Shown in pieces: positions 1 through 8,884 of a DNA stretch of 64,000 nucleotides; position 1 is the first letter of the stretch; every line of letters starts with the position of its first letter. The position numbers and the translations under genes were made by a program. The notes under the pieces were generated by a model. It worked only from the letters and a program-made list of their open reading frames with translations, ran no database searches and was not told where the DNA came from. Source of the stretch: JBAVQS01 sp049694275 (GTDB lineage Bacteria > Chloroflexota > Anaerolineae > UBA4142 > SHND01); NCBI GenBank assembly GCA_049694275.1, contig JBAVQS010000198.1:19890-83889 (forward strand). The letters are read 5' to 3'.

Positions 1-1
1 G

Positions 2-805
2 TTGGTGGTGTTTTCTTTTTCAATTACGCTAACCGCGATTAGTATTGGACAGATGACGCTATTCGTGCTCGGAATGATAGTCGCCTTTATAGCTTTGGAA
101 GAGAAAGGGTATGATGTCGCGGCTGGTTTTGCGCTTGCGGGAATGCTTGTCAAGCCACAAATGGTCCTATTTACCCTATTGGTTGTCAGCCTTCAGGTTT
201 TTTACAAGCGGCGGTGGCGTATTGCTTTGGGGGGGCTTGTTTGTGCGGCGGCAGCCGGCATCGTACTTTTTATTCTACGTCCAGCCTGGCCGTCCGAGTA
301 TTTCGAGGTAATGGCAAATAACAACGCCATAGCCTGGCAAAGCTCGAACCTTGCCGGATTAGCCCTTGTATTAACCGGTGATTTGCGCTACAAATTGTGG
401 GGAGTAATCTTGGCGCCATTTGTGTTGCTGGCTTGGTGGCGATTTGGTCGGCAGGTAAGTATGCGTGTGCTTGTCGATATAAGCCTACTCCTTTCCCTAA
501 TCGCTTCGCCGTATGGTTTTAGCTATGATCAGGTGGCGTTGATTTCTCCCGTGATTGCCATGCTGGCCTTGGTGATAGAAATGGAGTTCCCCCGGATTCT
601 GACAGGTATTATCATTGGTTCACTTATTGCCGTGGATTTAGCCTCATATTATGTGCGGTTTCACGCGACGAATGAAGTCCAATTCTTTTGGATTCCCCTC
701 TGTATTGCTTTTCTCTATGCTTTTACACTCTGGCAAGCTTCTCGTCTGCGGTACGCTGCCGGGACTCGCGTGGTCAAGCTGCCGCTAGGGTCTGATTTAG
801 CATGA
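2..805 (+). CDS. GT87-like membrane glycosyltransferase, C-terminal part (5' truncated by window)
   Basis: The gene is open from the left edge, so its true start lies outside the window; 267 codons are visible. The product is almost entirely hydrophobic helices. It has a GQ pair early (SIGQMTLF), a membrane stretch with a lysine-proline (LVKPQMVLF), and a late SPYGFSYDQ motif before a further helix, all typical of the DUF2029/GT87 family of GT-C enzymes that use polyprenyl-phosphate sugars on the outer face of the membrane. The stop overlaps the next start (ATGA), so the two genes are probably translationally coupled. Donor and acceptor cannot be told from sequence. Confidence 0.7.
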   Translation: MVVFSFSITLTAISIGQMTLFVLGMIVAFIALEEKGYDVAAGFALAGMLVKPQMVLFTLLVVSLQVFYKRRWRIALGGLVCAAAAGIVLFILRPAWPSEYFEVMANNNAIAWQSSNLAGLALVLTGDLRYKLWGVILAPFVLLAWWRFGRQVSMRVLVDISLLLSLIASPYGFSYDQVALISPVIAMLALVIEMEFPRILTGIIIGSLIAVDLASYYVRFHATNEVQFFWIPLCIAFLYAFTLWQASRLRYAAGTRVVKLPLGSDLA

Positions 806-2436
806 TAAACCGTCTTGGCTTGCCGCGCACATGGAAACTGCTTGTTCTGATCGTCTTGGTCTTTCGTCTTGCGACCGCACTGCCGCTCCAATACCCCGGC
901 TATATGGATGCTTCCTATACCTTCCATGTGGCCGGAAATCTTGCGCGGGGTCAGGGGCTAACGGAAGAGATATTGTGGAATTATCTCGACCAGCCAGTGG
1001 CGATTCCCCATCCCAGCAATCTCTACTGGCTTCCGCTCCCTGCGTTTCTCGCCGCCGGTTCCTTTCTGCTTTTCGGTATTTCATACCATGCTGCCCAGAT
1101 TCCCTTTATCTTGCTCTCTATTGTGCCGCCGCTCCTGGCGTTTTATCTCACCCGGCGCATTTTCAAGCGCGACGATTACGCGTGGATGGCGGGATTGCTC
1201 ACTGCGTTCAGTGGGCTATATACAATCTATTGGGTAGGTCCCGATAACTTTGCGCCGTTTGCCGTTACCGCGGGATTGGCCCTCCTGTTCATGGCATGGG
1301 GCGTCGAACGAATCGAAGGAGCGCCCGGCGCAGGTAATGTGTTCGCCCGCTACGGCTACTGGTTCGCCGCTGGCGCGCTGGCCGGGCTGAGCCAGCTTGC
1401 CCGCGCCGATGCGTTTTTGTTGGTCGGAGTGGTTCCGTTTCTCCTCCTCCTGCGACGTCGTCCATTCCGTCTTGTACTCCTCGCCACGCTGGTCGCCGGT
1501 TTAGGATTTGTCATCGTGATGATGCCGTGGCTCGCCCGTAATTATGCGGTTGCGGGAAGCTTTCTCGCGCCGGGTGGTACAAGCACCTTTTTCCTGCGTA
1601 GCTATGATGAGCTCTTTTCCTATCATGTCGATCAGTTGACGCTCGCGCGTTATCTGGACTGGGGAATGGGTAACATTCTCCTTTCCAAGTTGCGGGCGCT
1701 CATCTTTGATGTCGAGCTTTTGGCCCTCGGTCTTCAGGTCTATATGCTCCCGCTCGCGCTCATCGGCATTTGGCAGTGGCGGCGCCGCGCTGAATTTCAG
1801 GTAATGCTCATCTATCTTACACTCCTCCTTGGCGCGATGGTGCTTCTTTTTACCTATCCAAACACACATGGAAGCATGCTCCATTCCTCCGTCGCATTGC
1901 TCGCCTTTTTTGCTGCTGCTGTGCCTGCCGGGTTGGATGCCGTCATTCACTGGATCGCGCACCGTCGGCGGCAGTGGAACGAGCGGAGCGCCGGGCGCTT
2001 TTTCCGAGTCGGGTTTACTCTGCTCGCTATTGGTATCAGCCTGTTTACGTATGGGTCGGGTGTGATGGGCAATCCGTTGGGTGGCCCGCTGACGTCGCCG
2101 CTCTGGAATGATCGCGATAGTGAGTATCGCGCGGTGGACCAGGAGCTCGCCGCCCGCGGTGTGCCCCGCGACCAGCCAGTCTTGACGGTAGACCCTCCTT
2201 CCTTTATCAACCAGACCGGCCGCCGCTCGATCATCACGCCGACCGACAGCGTCGACGCCCTGTTCCAGGCCGCGCGACAGTTTGGTGCGCATTACCTGGT
2301 TCTCCAGGACGATCATGCAGCGCCGCTGGCTGATCTATACTATGGCAAAGCGCAGATCGACGGTCTGATTCTGGTCGCCCGGTTTCAGGATGCGATCGGA
2401 CGACCGGTGATTTTGTACGAGGTTGTGGAGCAGTAA
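802..2436 (+). CDS. GT-C-type polytopic membrane glycosyltransferase (GT39-like)
   Basis: This 544-residue protein has about ten membrane helices over residues 1-420 and a soluble C-terminal part of about 110 residues. Near residue 35, after the first helix, is a short extracytoplasmic loop with an acidic residue (GYMDASYTFH), where GT39/ArnT-like enzymes carry their catalytic acidic residue. That is the main reason for the call. It overlaps the preceding gene by four bases and is followed six bases later by another membrane protein, so it sits in a glycan-assembly operon. A polyprenyl-phosphate sugar donor is inferred from the family; the substrate is unknown. Confidence 0.6.
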   Translation: MINRLGLPRTWKLLVLIVLVFRLATALPLQYPGYMDASYTFHVAGNLARGQGLTEEILWNYLDQPVAIPHPSNLYWLPLPAFLAAGSFLLFGISYHAAQIPFILLSIVPPLLAFYLTRRIFKRDDYAWMAGLLTAFSGLYTIYWVGPDNFAPFAVTAGLALLFMAWGVERIEGAPGAGNVFARYGYWFAAGALAGLSQLARADAFLLVGVVPFLLLLRRRPFRLVLLATLVAGLGFVIVMMPWLARNYAVAGSFLAPGGTSTFFLRSYDELFSYHVDQLTLARYLDWGMGNILLSKLRALIFDVELLALGLQVYMLPLALIGIWQWRRRAEFQVMLIYLTLLLGAMVLLFTYPNTHGSMLHSSVALLAFFAAAVPAGLDAVIHWIAHRRRQWNERSAGRFFRVGFTLLAIGISLFTYGSGVMGNPLGGPLTSPLWNDRDSEYRAVDQELAARGVPRDQPVLTVDPPSFINQTGRRSIITPTDSVDALFQAARQFGAHYLVLQDDHAAPLADLYYGKAQIDGLILVARFQDAIGRPVILYEVVEQ

Positions 2437-2441
2437 GGAAA

Positions 2442-3875
2442 ATGTTAACGACGCGGCGACTGTTTCAGATTATGTTGTTCGGCGGCCTGTTTGCACTGGC
2501 CCTGCAGAACGTGACCGATGGTGATTTCTGGTGGCACCTGCGGACCGGGCAATATATCCTCGAGACAGGGAGTATTCCTCATCAGGATATTTTTTCTTAT
2601 ACCTTTGCCGGTCACGAATGGGTGACGCATGAGTGGCTCAGCCAGATCTTGATTGCAGGGCTCTACCGGCTCGGTGGGTTCCCGTTGTTGATTCTGGTAT
2701 TTGCTGGAATAACGAGCACCTCATTCTTTATCGCTTTTCGGCGCAGCACGGGGAACATCTATATTGCCGCTTTGGCCACCCTTGTGGGCGCGCTGGCGAC
2801 CGCCATTTTATGGGATGTGCGTCCGCAAATTATCGCCCTCTTGCTCACCAGCATCGAATTTTGGATTCTAGACCGTTATCGGGCGAATAAACAAACACGC
2901 GCAATTTGGTTTTTGCCTCTGCTCATGCTGGTCTGGGTCAATGCGCACGGCAGTTTTATGCTTGCTCCTGCTCTAGTTGCTTTGACAATTGTGGGGGAAA
3001 TAGGGGGAAGAGCACGGGAAGGTTTGTCCTCAATAATACGCGCGAGTCGCGATCAGCTTCGGTTGGCCGTTTCTGGGGTTTTGCTGCTCCTGGCCATTTC
3101 TCTCAATCCCAATGGCTTGCGAATGTATGCTTATCCATTCGAGGTTCTCAATGAAAACTCTATTCAATCGTTCATCAACGAATGGCAGTCGCCTGATTTT
3201 CACCGCATTGAGCTGTTGCCTTTTGCTGTATTTATTCTAGCCGTGGTTTTTGTCTTGGCGGTTGGGAGGCGCCGACCCTCTTTCACCTTGGTTCTGTTTC
3301 TGGTGTTTACTCTGTTTGAATCACTCCGTTCGGTTCGGTTCATCCCACTTTTTGTCTTGACCGGAATCCCGCTTGTAGCTGATTCGTTGCCGCCGTTATC
3401 AGGCAAGTTGACACGCGTCCCCAGATGGATGACCGTTTCCAATGCGGCGTTGCTTGTCCTCTTGAGTATAGCCATTGGCTATTATGCCGGGCTGGTGTTC
3501 GAGGCGCAACCCAAAGCAGAACAGGCCGATTTCCCCGTAACTGCAGTCGACTATCTTGAACGGGAGAAACCGGCTGGCCGATTGTTCAATATGTACGAAT
3601 GGGGCGGCTATGTCATGTGGCGGCTTTACCCGGAACAACCGGTCTTTATCGATGGCCGTTCGGATGTCTATGGCGCTTTCATAGTCGATTATCTGGAGGT
3701 ATACCGTGGCGCATCAAACTGGCGGAGCGTCCTCGATCGGTATGGGGTGGGCCTCGTCCTGGTTTCCCCTCAGGCGCCAATCGCGACGCTCCTGTCATTA
3801 GACTCGAACTGGATCAAGCTGTTTGAGGATGAGCGGGCGGTCCTGTTTCAACGCCTGGGGCAGCTGCCGAAATGA
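2442..3875 (+). CDS. polytopic membrane protein with DxDFWWHLRTG and WGGY motifs, unknown function
   Basis: A 477-residue protein with about ten helices. Early it reads DGDFWWHLRTGQYI, then a HEWLSQ motif; the C-terminal soluble part has YEWGGYVMWRLYP followed by IDGRSDVYG. The same motifs in the same order occur in the minus-strand protein at 51757-53205, so the two are paralogues. The topology and acidic first loop resemble GT-C glycosyltransferases, but I do not recognise a named family with a known substrate. A TAAGGAAA ribosome-binding site precedes the ATG. The end overlaps the next gene by four bases (ATGA). Confidence 0.6.
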   Translation: MLTTRRLFQIMLFGGLFALALQNVTDGDFWWHLRTGQYILETGSIPHQDIFSYTFAGHEWVTHEWLSQILIAGLYRLGGFPLLILVFAGITSTSFFIAFRRSTGNIYIAALATLVGALATAILWDVRPQIIALLLTSIEFWILDRYRANKQTRAIWFLPLLMLVWVNAHGSFMLAPALVALTIVGEIGGRAREGLSSIIRASRDQLRLAVSGVLLLLAISLNPNGLRMYAYPFEVLNENSIQSFINEWQSPDFHRIELLPFAVFILAVVFVLAVGRRRPSFTLVLFLVFTLFESLRSVRFIPLFVLTGIPLVADSLPPLSGKLTRVPRWMTVSNAALLVLLSIAIGYYAGLVFEAQPKAEQADFPVTAVDYLEREKPAGRLFNMYEWGGYVMWRLYPEQPVFIDGRSDVYGAFIVDYLEVYRGASNWRSVLDRYGVGLVLVSPQAPIATLLSLDSNWIKLFEDERAVLFQRLGQLPK

Positions 3876-5068
3876 CGCGAACGCCGGAATGGCCTGTTTT
3901 ATCTCGCGTGTTGAATTTGCTCAAAAGGCGGTCCATCGTCTATCCTCTGGCGCTCTTTATTTTTTTGCGTCTCTGGCTATCGGCATGGGCTGCGGTAGCA
4001 GTCCTTGCTCTCCCTCCTGCTTCTGCCTCACGCGCACGATACTATGGTATGGCGCCGTTCAGCGGGAGAATCGATCAGGTATTGTGGGTGCCCTGGCAGC
4101 GCTGGGATACGATCTGGTATACGAAAATTGCCGAGCAGGGCTATTCTGCCTCGGACCAGACGACCGCTTTCTTTCCCCTCTATCCGCTGCTGATCAAGCT
4201 GGTCGCGCCGCTTTTCGCTGGCAATACGGTGGCGGCAGGCGTAATCGTCGCGAGCCTGGCCGCGCTCGCCGGCTTGATGCTCTTTTATCGCTGGACCGCG
4301 GACGCGTTTGGCCGGGCGGCTGCCGAGCGTGGGCTCGTCTACCTGGCGCTTTTTCCCTCGGCCTTGTTTCTGTTTGCTGCCTATACCGAATCGCTCTTTC
4401 TCGCACTTGTGCTCGCGTCTTTTATCCTCGCGCGGCGGGGTAGTTGGGGCTGGGTCGGTATTGTTGGCGGGTTGGCGGCGCTTACGCGGGTACAGGGTTT
4501 GCTTCTGATGCTGCCCCTTGTAGTAGAGTTCTGGCTGCAATATCGCCATGGCCGTGTCAGGCTTGTCAAGCTACTTTGCCTGGTTCCGGTGGTTGCTACG
4601 GGCGCCCTCTTTTTTCTCTATCTGCTTCGGTTGACCGGTTCGGCCTCTGCCTGGTTTGCAATCGAAGGCGCATGGCGAACATGGGACTTGCCGTGGGCGG
4701 GGGCCTTGAATAGTCTCTACAACATCCTGTACAGCGGCGAGCCGGCAGCCATTCTGCTCAATCTCCTGGACCTGGGTACTCTGCTATTGTTTCTTGTGTT
4801 GCTGGCCTGGAGTATGCGGAAACAGCGCTGGCCGGAAGCCGCCTTGATGGCAATGGTTATTCTTCCCCCGCTCTTTACGATCGCGCGTTTCAGCCCGCTC
4901 CTGCCGCTTGCTTCCATATCGCGCTTTGTCCTCGTTGCGTTTCCGGGTTTTGCTCTGCTTGGCACTCGTCGTCTGCGTGCTCCCTGGAATCAATTACTGG
5001 TCGCCTTTGCCCTCTTGTTCCAGGTGTTCATGCTCATCCTATTTACCCAGTGGGTTTTGATCGGCTAG
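3872..5068 (+). CDS. PIG-V-like membrane mannosyltransferase (GT76-like)
   Basis: A 398-residue multi-pass protein. The first large loop contains WVPWQRWDTIWYTKIAEQGY, then AFFPLYPLL. The pattern of aromatic-rich W-D followed by FFPLYP is characteristic of bacterial relatives of PIG-V, the GPI mannosyltransferase II that uses dolichol-phosphate-mannose. A TESLFLAL helix follows, also typical. The next gene encodes a close paralogue with the same motifs. In bacteria these proteins are inferred to transfer a lipid-linked hexose outside the membrane; the acceptor is unknown. The ATG overlaps the upstream stop by four bases. Confidence 0.65.
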   Translation: MTRTPEWPVLSRVLNLLKRRSIVYPLALFIFLRLWLSAWAAVAVLALPPASASRARYYGMAPFSGRIDQVLWVPWQRWDTIWYTKIAEQGYSASDQTTAFFPLYPLLIKLVAPLFAGNTVAAGVIVASLAALAGLMLFYRWTADAFGRAAAERGLVYLALFPSALFLFAAYTESLFLALVLASFILARRGSWGWVGIVGGLAALTRVQGLLLMLPLVVEFWLQYRHGRVRLVKLLCLVPVVATGALFFLYLLRLTGSASAWFAIEGAWRTWDLPWAGALNSLYNILYSGEPAAILLNLLDLGTLLLFLVLLAWSMRKQRWPEAALMAMVILPPLFTIARFSPLLPLASISRFVLVAFPGFALLGTRRLRAPWNQLLVAFALLFQVFMLILFTQWVLIG

Positions 5069-5076
5069 TCCCGGAA

Positions 5077-5105
5077 TTGACGAGGCTTGCTCTAACGGAT
5101 ATCAT
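5077..5105 (+). promoter_or_regulatory. sigma-70-type promoter for the second PIG-V-like gene
   Basis: TTGACG at 5077-5082 and TATCAT at 5100-5105 are separated by 17 bases, in the 95-base gap between the two PIG-V-like genes. This suggests the downstream copy has its own transcript. Confidence 0.5.
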
Positions 5106-5163
5106 CATGCAGGATTACTGTTAGACTCGCTCAAACCAATGGCCTGGCTGCAGCATCGGAGCA

Positions 5164-6381
5164 GTGGATAAATTGGATGCGAACGCCTTGAAAAGGTTCT
5201 TCAATTCGGGGTCCAAGTATGCAATATTTTCCTGGGCGCAAAGCCCACGTTTCCTATTGCCGTTTGCTCTCTGGCTCTTTTTCAGAACTTGGGATTCGAT
5301 CTGGGCCTTGATCGCCGCACAGGTATTACCGGTCAACAGCAACGGAGCGGTTTTCTACCAGGAGGTGCCGCGAATCAAGGGAGGGCTGGATTTCCTATGG
5401 ATCCCCTGGCAGCGCTGGGATACCGGGTGGTACATGAACATTGCCAATCAGGGCTATTCCGTGCATGATTTGAGCGCCGCTTTTTTCCCGTTCTATCCTC
5501 TACTGATTCGGCTGGTCGAGCCGCTGCTCGCCGATAATGGGGTGGCGGCCGCAGTCCTGATTGCTTCGGTGGCTGCACTCATCAGCTTGGTTTTGTTCTA
5601 TCAGCTTGCCGTAAGTGAACTAGGGGAACAAGGGGCAGAACGTGCGCTATTGTATCTGGTCACCTTTCCCACTGCTTTTTTCCTCTTTGCGGGATACACC
5701 GAATCGCTTTTCTTGGCCCTTATGTTAGGCGCTTTTCTTTGCGCACGCCGACAGTATTGGGGATGGGCGGGGCTTGTCGGGGGATTGAGCGGTCTGGTGC
5801 GCCCGCAAGGGATGCTAATGCTTTTGCCTCTGGGCATCGAATTTTGGCTGCAGTACCGGCGCGGTCAAGTGAACTGGAAGGGGGCATTGAACCTTTTGCC
5901 AGTTGTCATCGGGGGATTCGCCTTTTGGACCTACCTGGGGATTCTCTCGGGGGATTGGTTGGCCGGCTTGCAGGTTCAGGTGTGGTGGCGGCACAGTACT
6001 TTGCCCTGGGATGCGCTCGGTCAAGCTTTGAGAATGATTCTGGATATGAATGCGAGCACAGAGCGCTTTTTCGGCGTCCCGGATTTTGTGATCGGGCTCC
6101 TCTTTCTCGGGCTTTTGCTCCTGAGCGTTTTTCGGCTGTCCCCAACCTGGACCTCTGTGATAGTCATTATTGTTCTTCCGCCCCTTTTTGGCGTTACAAT
6201 CAATAATCCCTATTTGCCGCTTTCGTCATTGTCCCGTTATGTTCTGGTTGCATTCCCGGCGTTCCTGTTGCTCGGCCGGTTCCTGACGAATCGGGTGTTG
6301 CGGGGCCTGTTTGTTTGTCTCTCTTTACTCTTGCAGACTCTCTGGTTGATGTTGTTCGCGAGTTTCATGTTTGTGGGATAG
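5164..6381 (+). CDS. PIG-V-like membrane mannosyltransferase, tandem paralogue
   Basis: A 405-residue multi-pass protein closely matching the preceding one: WIPWQRWDTGWYMNIANQGY, then AFFPFYPLL, then a TESLFLAL helix. The conserved W-D and FFPxYP motifs support a GT76/PIG-V-like, lipid-linked sugar transferase outside the membrane. The start used is GTG; a GGAG lies only two bases upstream, which is closer than ideal, so the start is not certain. A separate promoter precedes it. Tandem duplication followed by divergence suggests two sugar additions or two acceptors. Confidence 0.6.
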   Translation: MDKLDANALKRFFNSGSKYAIFSWAQSPRFLLPFALWLFFRTWDSIWALIAAQVLPVNSNGAVFYQEVPRIKGGLDFLWIPWQRWDTGWYMNIANQGYSVHDLSAAFFPFYPLLIRLVEPLLADNGVAAAVLIASVAALISLVLFYQLAVSELGEQGAERALLYLVTFPTAFFLFAGYTESLFLALMLGAFLCARRQYWGWAGLVGGLSGLVRPQGMLMLLPLGIEFWLQYRRGQVNWKGALNLLPVVIGGFAFWTYLGILSGDWLAGLQVQVWWRHSTLPWDALGQALRMILDMNASTERFFGVPDFVIGLLFLGLLLLSVFRLSPTWTSVIVIIVLPPLFGVTINNPYLPLSSLSRYVLVAFPAFLLLGRFLTNRVLRGLFVCLSLLLQTLWLMLFASFMFVG

Positions 6382-6508
6382 CCTGTCCGGTAAGTTTGTC
6401 CCATTCCTTATTTAGCTCGTTTGTGTTATTCTGTTTGGCGTCCTGGTTCGCAACGAGTTTTTTTGCTAGTCAGGGTCTGCTTTTTGGCGCAAAATCCTGG
6501 ACCTGTAA

Positions 6509-7687
6509 ATGTTCGATCCCAATATAGATTCCCAAATCGAGCCGCAAGTTCAATTGGCTGATCAGCCGATTGATTCAGGCGCGAATCAGCCCATCTCGAG
6601 TCCCGTCTGGACTGGTATTCCAACTTCGGACCCGCAGGCCGCGCTGCAATTCTGCCGCGACCTGGCGACTGCGCTGGCGAGCCTTACCCCAACTGTGGCA
6701 GACCCGCGAGCCGAGCCGGGCATAAAATCGGATTTGTCTTGGAAAGAGCCCGGTAGGCCTAGCCTATCCGTAGTGATCCCCGTTTTCAATGAGCAAGAGA
6801 ACCTCCAAGTCCTCCATACACGTCTCGCGGCAGCGCTCGGCGGGTGCGAGCCGAATTGTGAAATCATTTTTGTGGACGATGGCAGCCGCGATTCCAGTCC
6901 CGCGATCGAGCGACAACTGACGGTGGACGATCCGCGCGTGGTCGTCATTCAACTGGCGCGTAATTTTGGGCATCAAGTCGCGATCAGCGCCGGGCTCGAC
7001 CATGCGCGCGGCCAGGCGGTCATCGTGATGGATGCTGACTTGCAGGACCCACCGGAGGTGCTGCCGGAGTTTATTGCCAAATGGCGTGAAGGTCATGACG
7101 TCGTGTACGCCGTTCGTGAACACCGGAAAGAGAGCTGGCTCAAACGCATGGCCTATTCGGCATTCTACCGTCTGCTCCAACATGTCGCCAATATCAATAT
7201 TCCCCTCGATTCGGGCGATTTCTGTATCATGGATCGGCGCGTCGTCGATCTCTTGACAAGGATGCCGGAGCGGAGCCGTTTTGTGCGCGGCATTCGGAGT
7301 TGGATCGGCCTGGACCAGGTGGGTCTGTCGTACGAGCGCAGCGCGCGTTATGCTGGCCATCCCAAATATACTATGACCAGGCTTATTTATCTGGCGCTCG
7401 ATGGCCTCGTCTCTTTTAGCTTTGTGCCGCTGCGAATGATTTCGGTGTTGGGGTTGGTCGTGTCGCTCTTGTCGATACTGCTTGCTATGATCTACACCAT
7501 CCAAAAATTGACGATGGGCCTTTCGCCTCCTGGGTTTGCCACAACTATCGTCGCGATTTTTTTTCTTGCCGGTATTCAGCTCATCACCATGGGCGTCATT
7601 GGCGAGTACGTGGGCCGGATTTTTGAAGAGGTCAAGCGGCGTCCCCTCTATGTGATCCGGCAGGTGATCAAAAAGGAGCAGGGATGA
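6509..7687 (+). CDS. GT2 glycosyltransferase with two C-terminal membrane helices (GtrB/DPM1-like)
   Basis: A 392-residue enzyme of the polyprenyl-phosphate glycosyltransferase type. After about 85 non-conserved residues come the GT-A motifs LSVVIPVFNEQENL, FVDDGSRDSS and MDADLQDPPE, then two membrane helices near the C-terminus (residues about 315-375). Such enzymes move a hexose from a nucleotide sugar to undecaprenyl phosphate on the cytoplasmic face, giving the donors used by GT-C enzymes such as its neighbours. The N-terminal extension is rich in Q, D, P and S and has no obvious role; no clear ribosome-binding site precedes the ATG, so a later TTG start is possible. The stop overlaps the next start. 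Confidence 0.75.
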   Translation: MFDPNIDSQIEPQVQLADQPIDSGANQPISSPVWTGIPTSDPQAALQFCRDLATALASLTPTVADPRAEPGIKSDLSWKEPGRPSLSVVIPVFNEQENLQVLHTRLAAALGGCEPNCEIIFVDDGSRDSSPAIERQLTVDDPRVVVIQLARNFGHQVAISAGLDHARGQAVIVMDADLQDPPEVLPEFIAKWREGHDVVYAVREHRKESWLKRMAYSAFYRLLQHVANINIPLDSGDFCIMDRRVVDLLTRMPERSRFVRGIRSWIGLDQVGLSYERSARYAGHPKYTMTRLIYLALDGLVSFSFVPLRMISVLGLVVSLLSILLAMIYTIQKLTMGLSPPGFATTIVAIFFLAGIQLITMGVIGEYVGRIFEEVKRRPLYVIRQVIKKEQG

Positions 7688-8862
7688 GAATCCTGATGCT
7701 GAATAACGAATTTCCGCCGCTTGGTGGAGGCACCGGGACAGTGAATCGTGTCTTGCTTCAGCACTTTGCCTCTGTCCAAGGTCTAGAGATCGACCTGATC
7801 ACTTCAGCGCTGGGTCAGCAAGACGAGTTCGAGCAGTTCGCAGAGCACATCCGGATTTTCAAAGCGCCGGTCAACAATCGGAATTTACATCACTCGTCAA
7901 ACCGCGAATTGCTGACATTTGGGGCGCGGGCCTGGCCGTTGGCGCTCAAGTTGCACCGTACGACTCGCTATGATTTCTGCTTCGCCTGGAGTGCTGTCCC
8001 GGCCGGCGGTGTGGCGCTTGCTCTTCACTGGCAGGCTGGATTGCGCTATATTGTGCGGGTTTGCGGCCCGGATATTCCCGGTTTTGAGCGGCGTTATGGC
8101 TGGATGTATCCATTCCTCACACCAGCAATCCGCGCGACCTGGCGCGGAGCCGAGTGGGTCATTGCCAAATGTGAGCACGAAGCGGAGATGATCCGCCGGG
8201 TCGATTCGTCTGCCAGAATCACTCTCATTCCGAATGGGGTGGATCTGGATGCATTCCAGCCGGGTGCGCCAATTCCGGATGCCGGGGCTCTGAAGGTGAT
8301 CTGTGTAGGGCGGCTTATCGAGCGCAAAGGGCAGCAGCATCTGATTCGGGCGACCAGGCGCCTTGTTGACCAGGGCTTGGACATCAGCGTAGAATTGGTG
8401 GGCACTGGCGATGCACAATCCGCCGATGCGGAGCTGGCCCGCGAGCTTGGAATTGCTGATCAAATCCGATTCAGCGGGTATGTCCCACGAGAGGAGATTG
8501 CAAAACACTATGCTGCCGCCCATGTTTTTGTTCTCCCTTCCTATAATGAGGGGATGAGTGTGGCGACTCTTGAAGCGATGGCGTCCGGATTGCCAATTAT
8601 CATTACCCGAAATGGAGCAACCGGATTGGTGCAGGCCGAGATCAATGGCTTGATTTTTGATTGGGCCAATGTGGATGCTTTGACTGCGCACCTGAAGCGT
8701 CTTGCGATGGACCGTGCCCTCGCGCGTCGGATGGGCGCTGCTTCGCGAGATCGCGCGACGAGCTTATCCTGGGATTTAGTGTCAGATGATTATTTAAAGA
8801 TGTTCGAGCAGATGGTTCCCAGAGCGCCAGTCTACCAAACCGGGCAGAAACTTGCTATCTGA
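7684..8862 (+). CDS. GT4-family glycosyltransferase
   Basis: A 392-residue GT-B-fold enzyme. The N-terminal half opens with MRILMLNNEFPPLGGGTG, the glycine-rich loop of GT4 proteins. The C-terminal half has GRLIERKGQQHLI and the E-x7-E nucleotide-sugar motif EGMSVATLE followed by AMASGLPII. It is cytoplasmic or membrane-associated and retaining, adding a sugar from a nucleotide-sugar donor. It overlaps the GT2 gene by four bases, so the two are probably made together. The specific sugar cannot be inferred. Confidence 0.75.
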   Translation: MRILMLNNEFPPLGGGTGTVNRVLLQHFASVQGLEIDLITSALGQQDEFEQFAEHIRIFKAPVNNRNLHHSSNRELLTFGARAWPLALKLHRTTRYDFCFAWSAVPAGGVALALHWQAGLRYIVRVCGPDIPGFERRYGWMYPFLTPAIRATWRGAEWVIAKCEHEAEMIRRVDSSARITLIPNGVDLDAFQPGAPIPDAGALKVICVGRLIERKGQQHLIRATRRLVDQGLDISVELVGTGDAQSADAELARELGIADQIRFSGYVPREEIAKHYAAAHVFVLPSYNEGMSVATLEAMASGLPIIITRNGATGLVQAEINGLIFDWANVDALTAHLKRLAMDRALARRMGAASRDRATSLSWDLVSDDYLKMFEQMVPRAPVYQTGQKLAI

Positions 8863-8884
8863 CCCGCCAAGATCAGTTTTGCCT

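Noticed and set aside
1501..2316. Minus-strand frame of 271 codons opposite a GT-C gene
   Set aside because: Low-complexity and charged, no family features; a shadow of the plus-strand gene.
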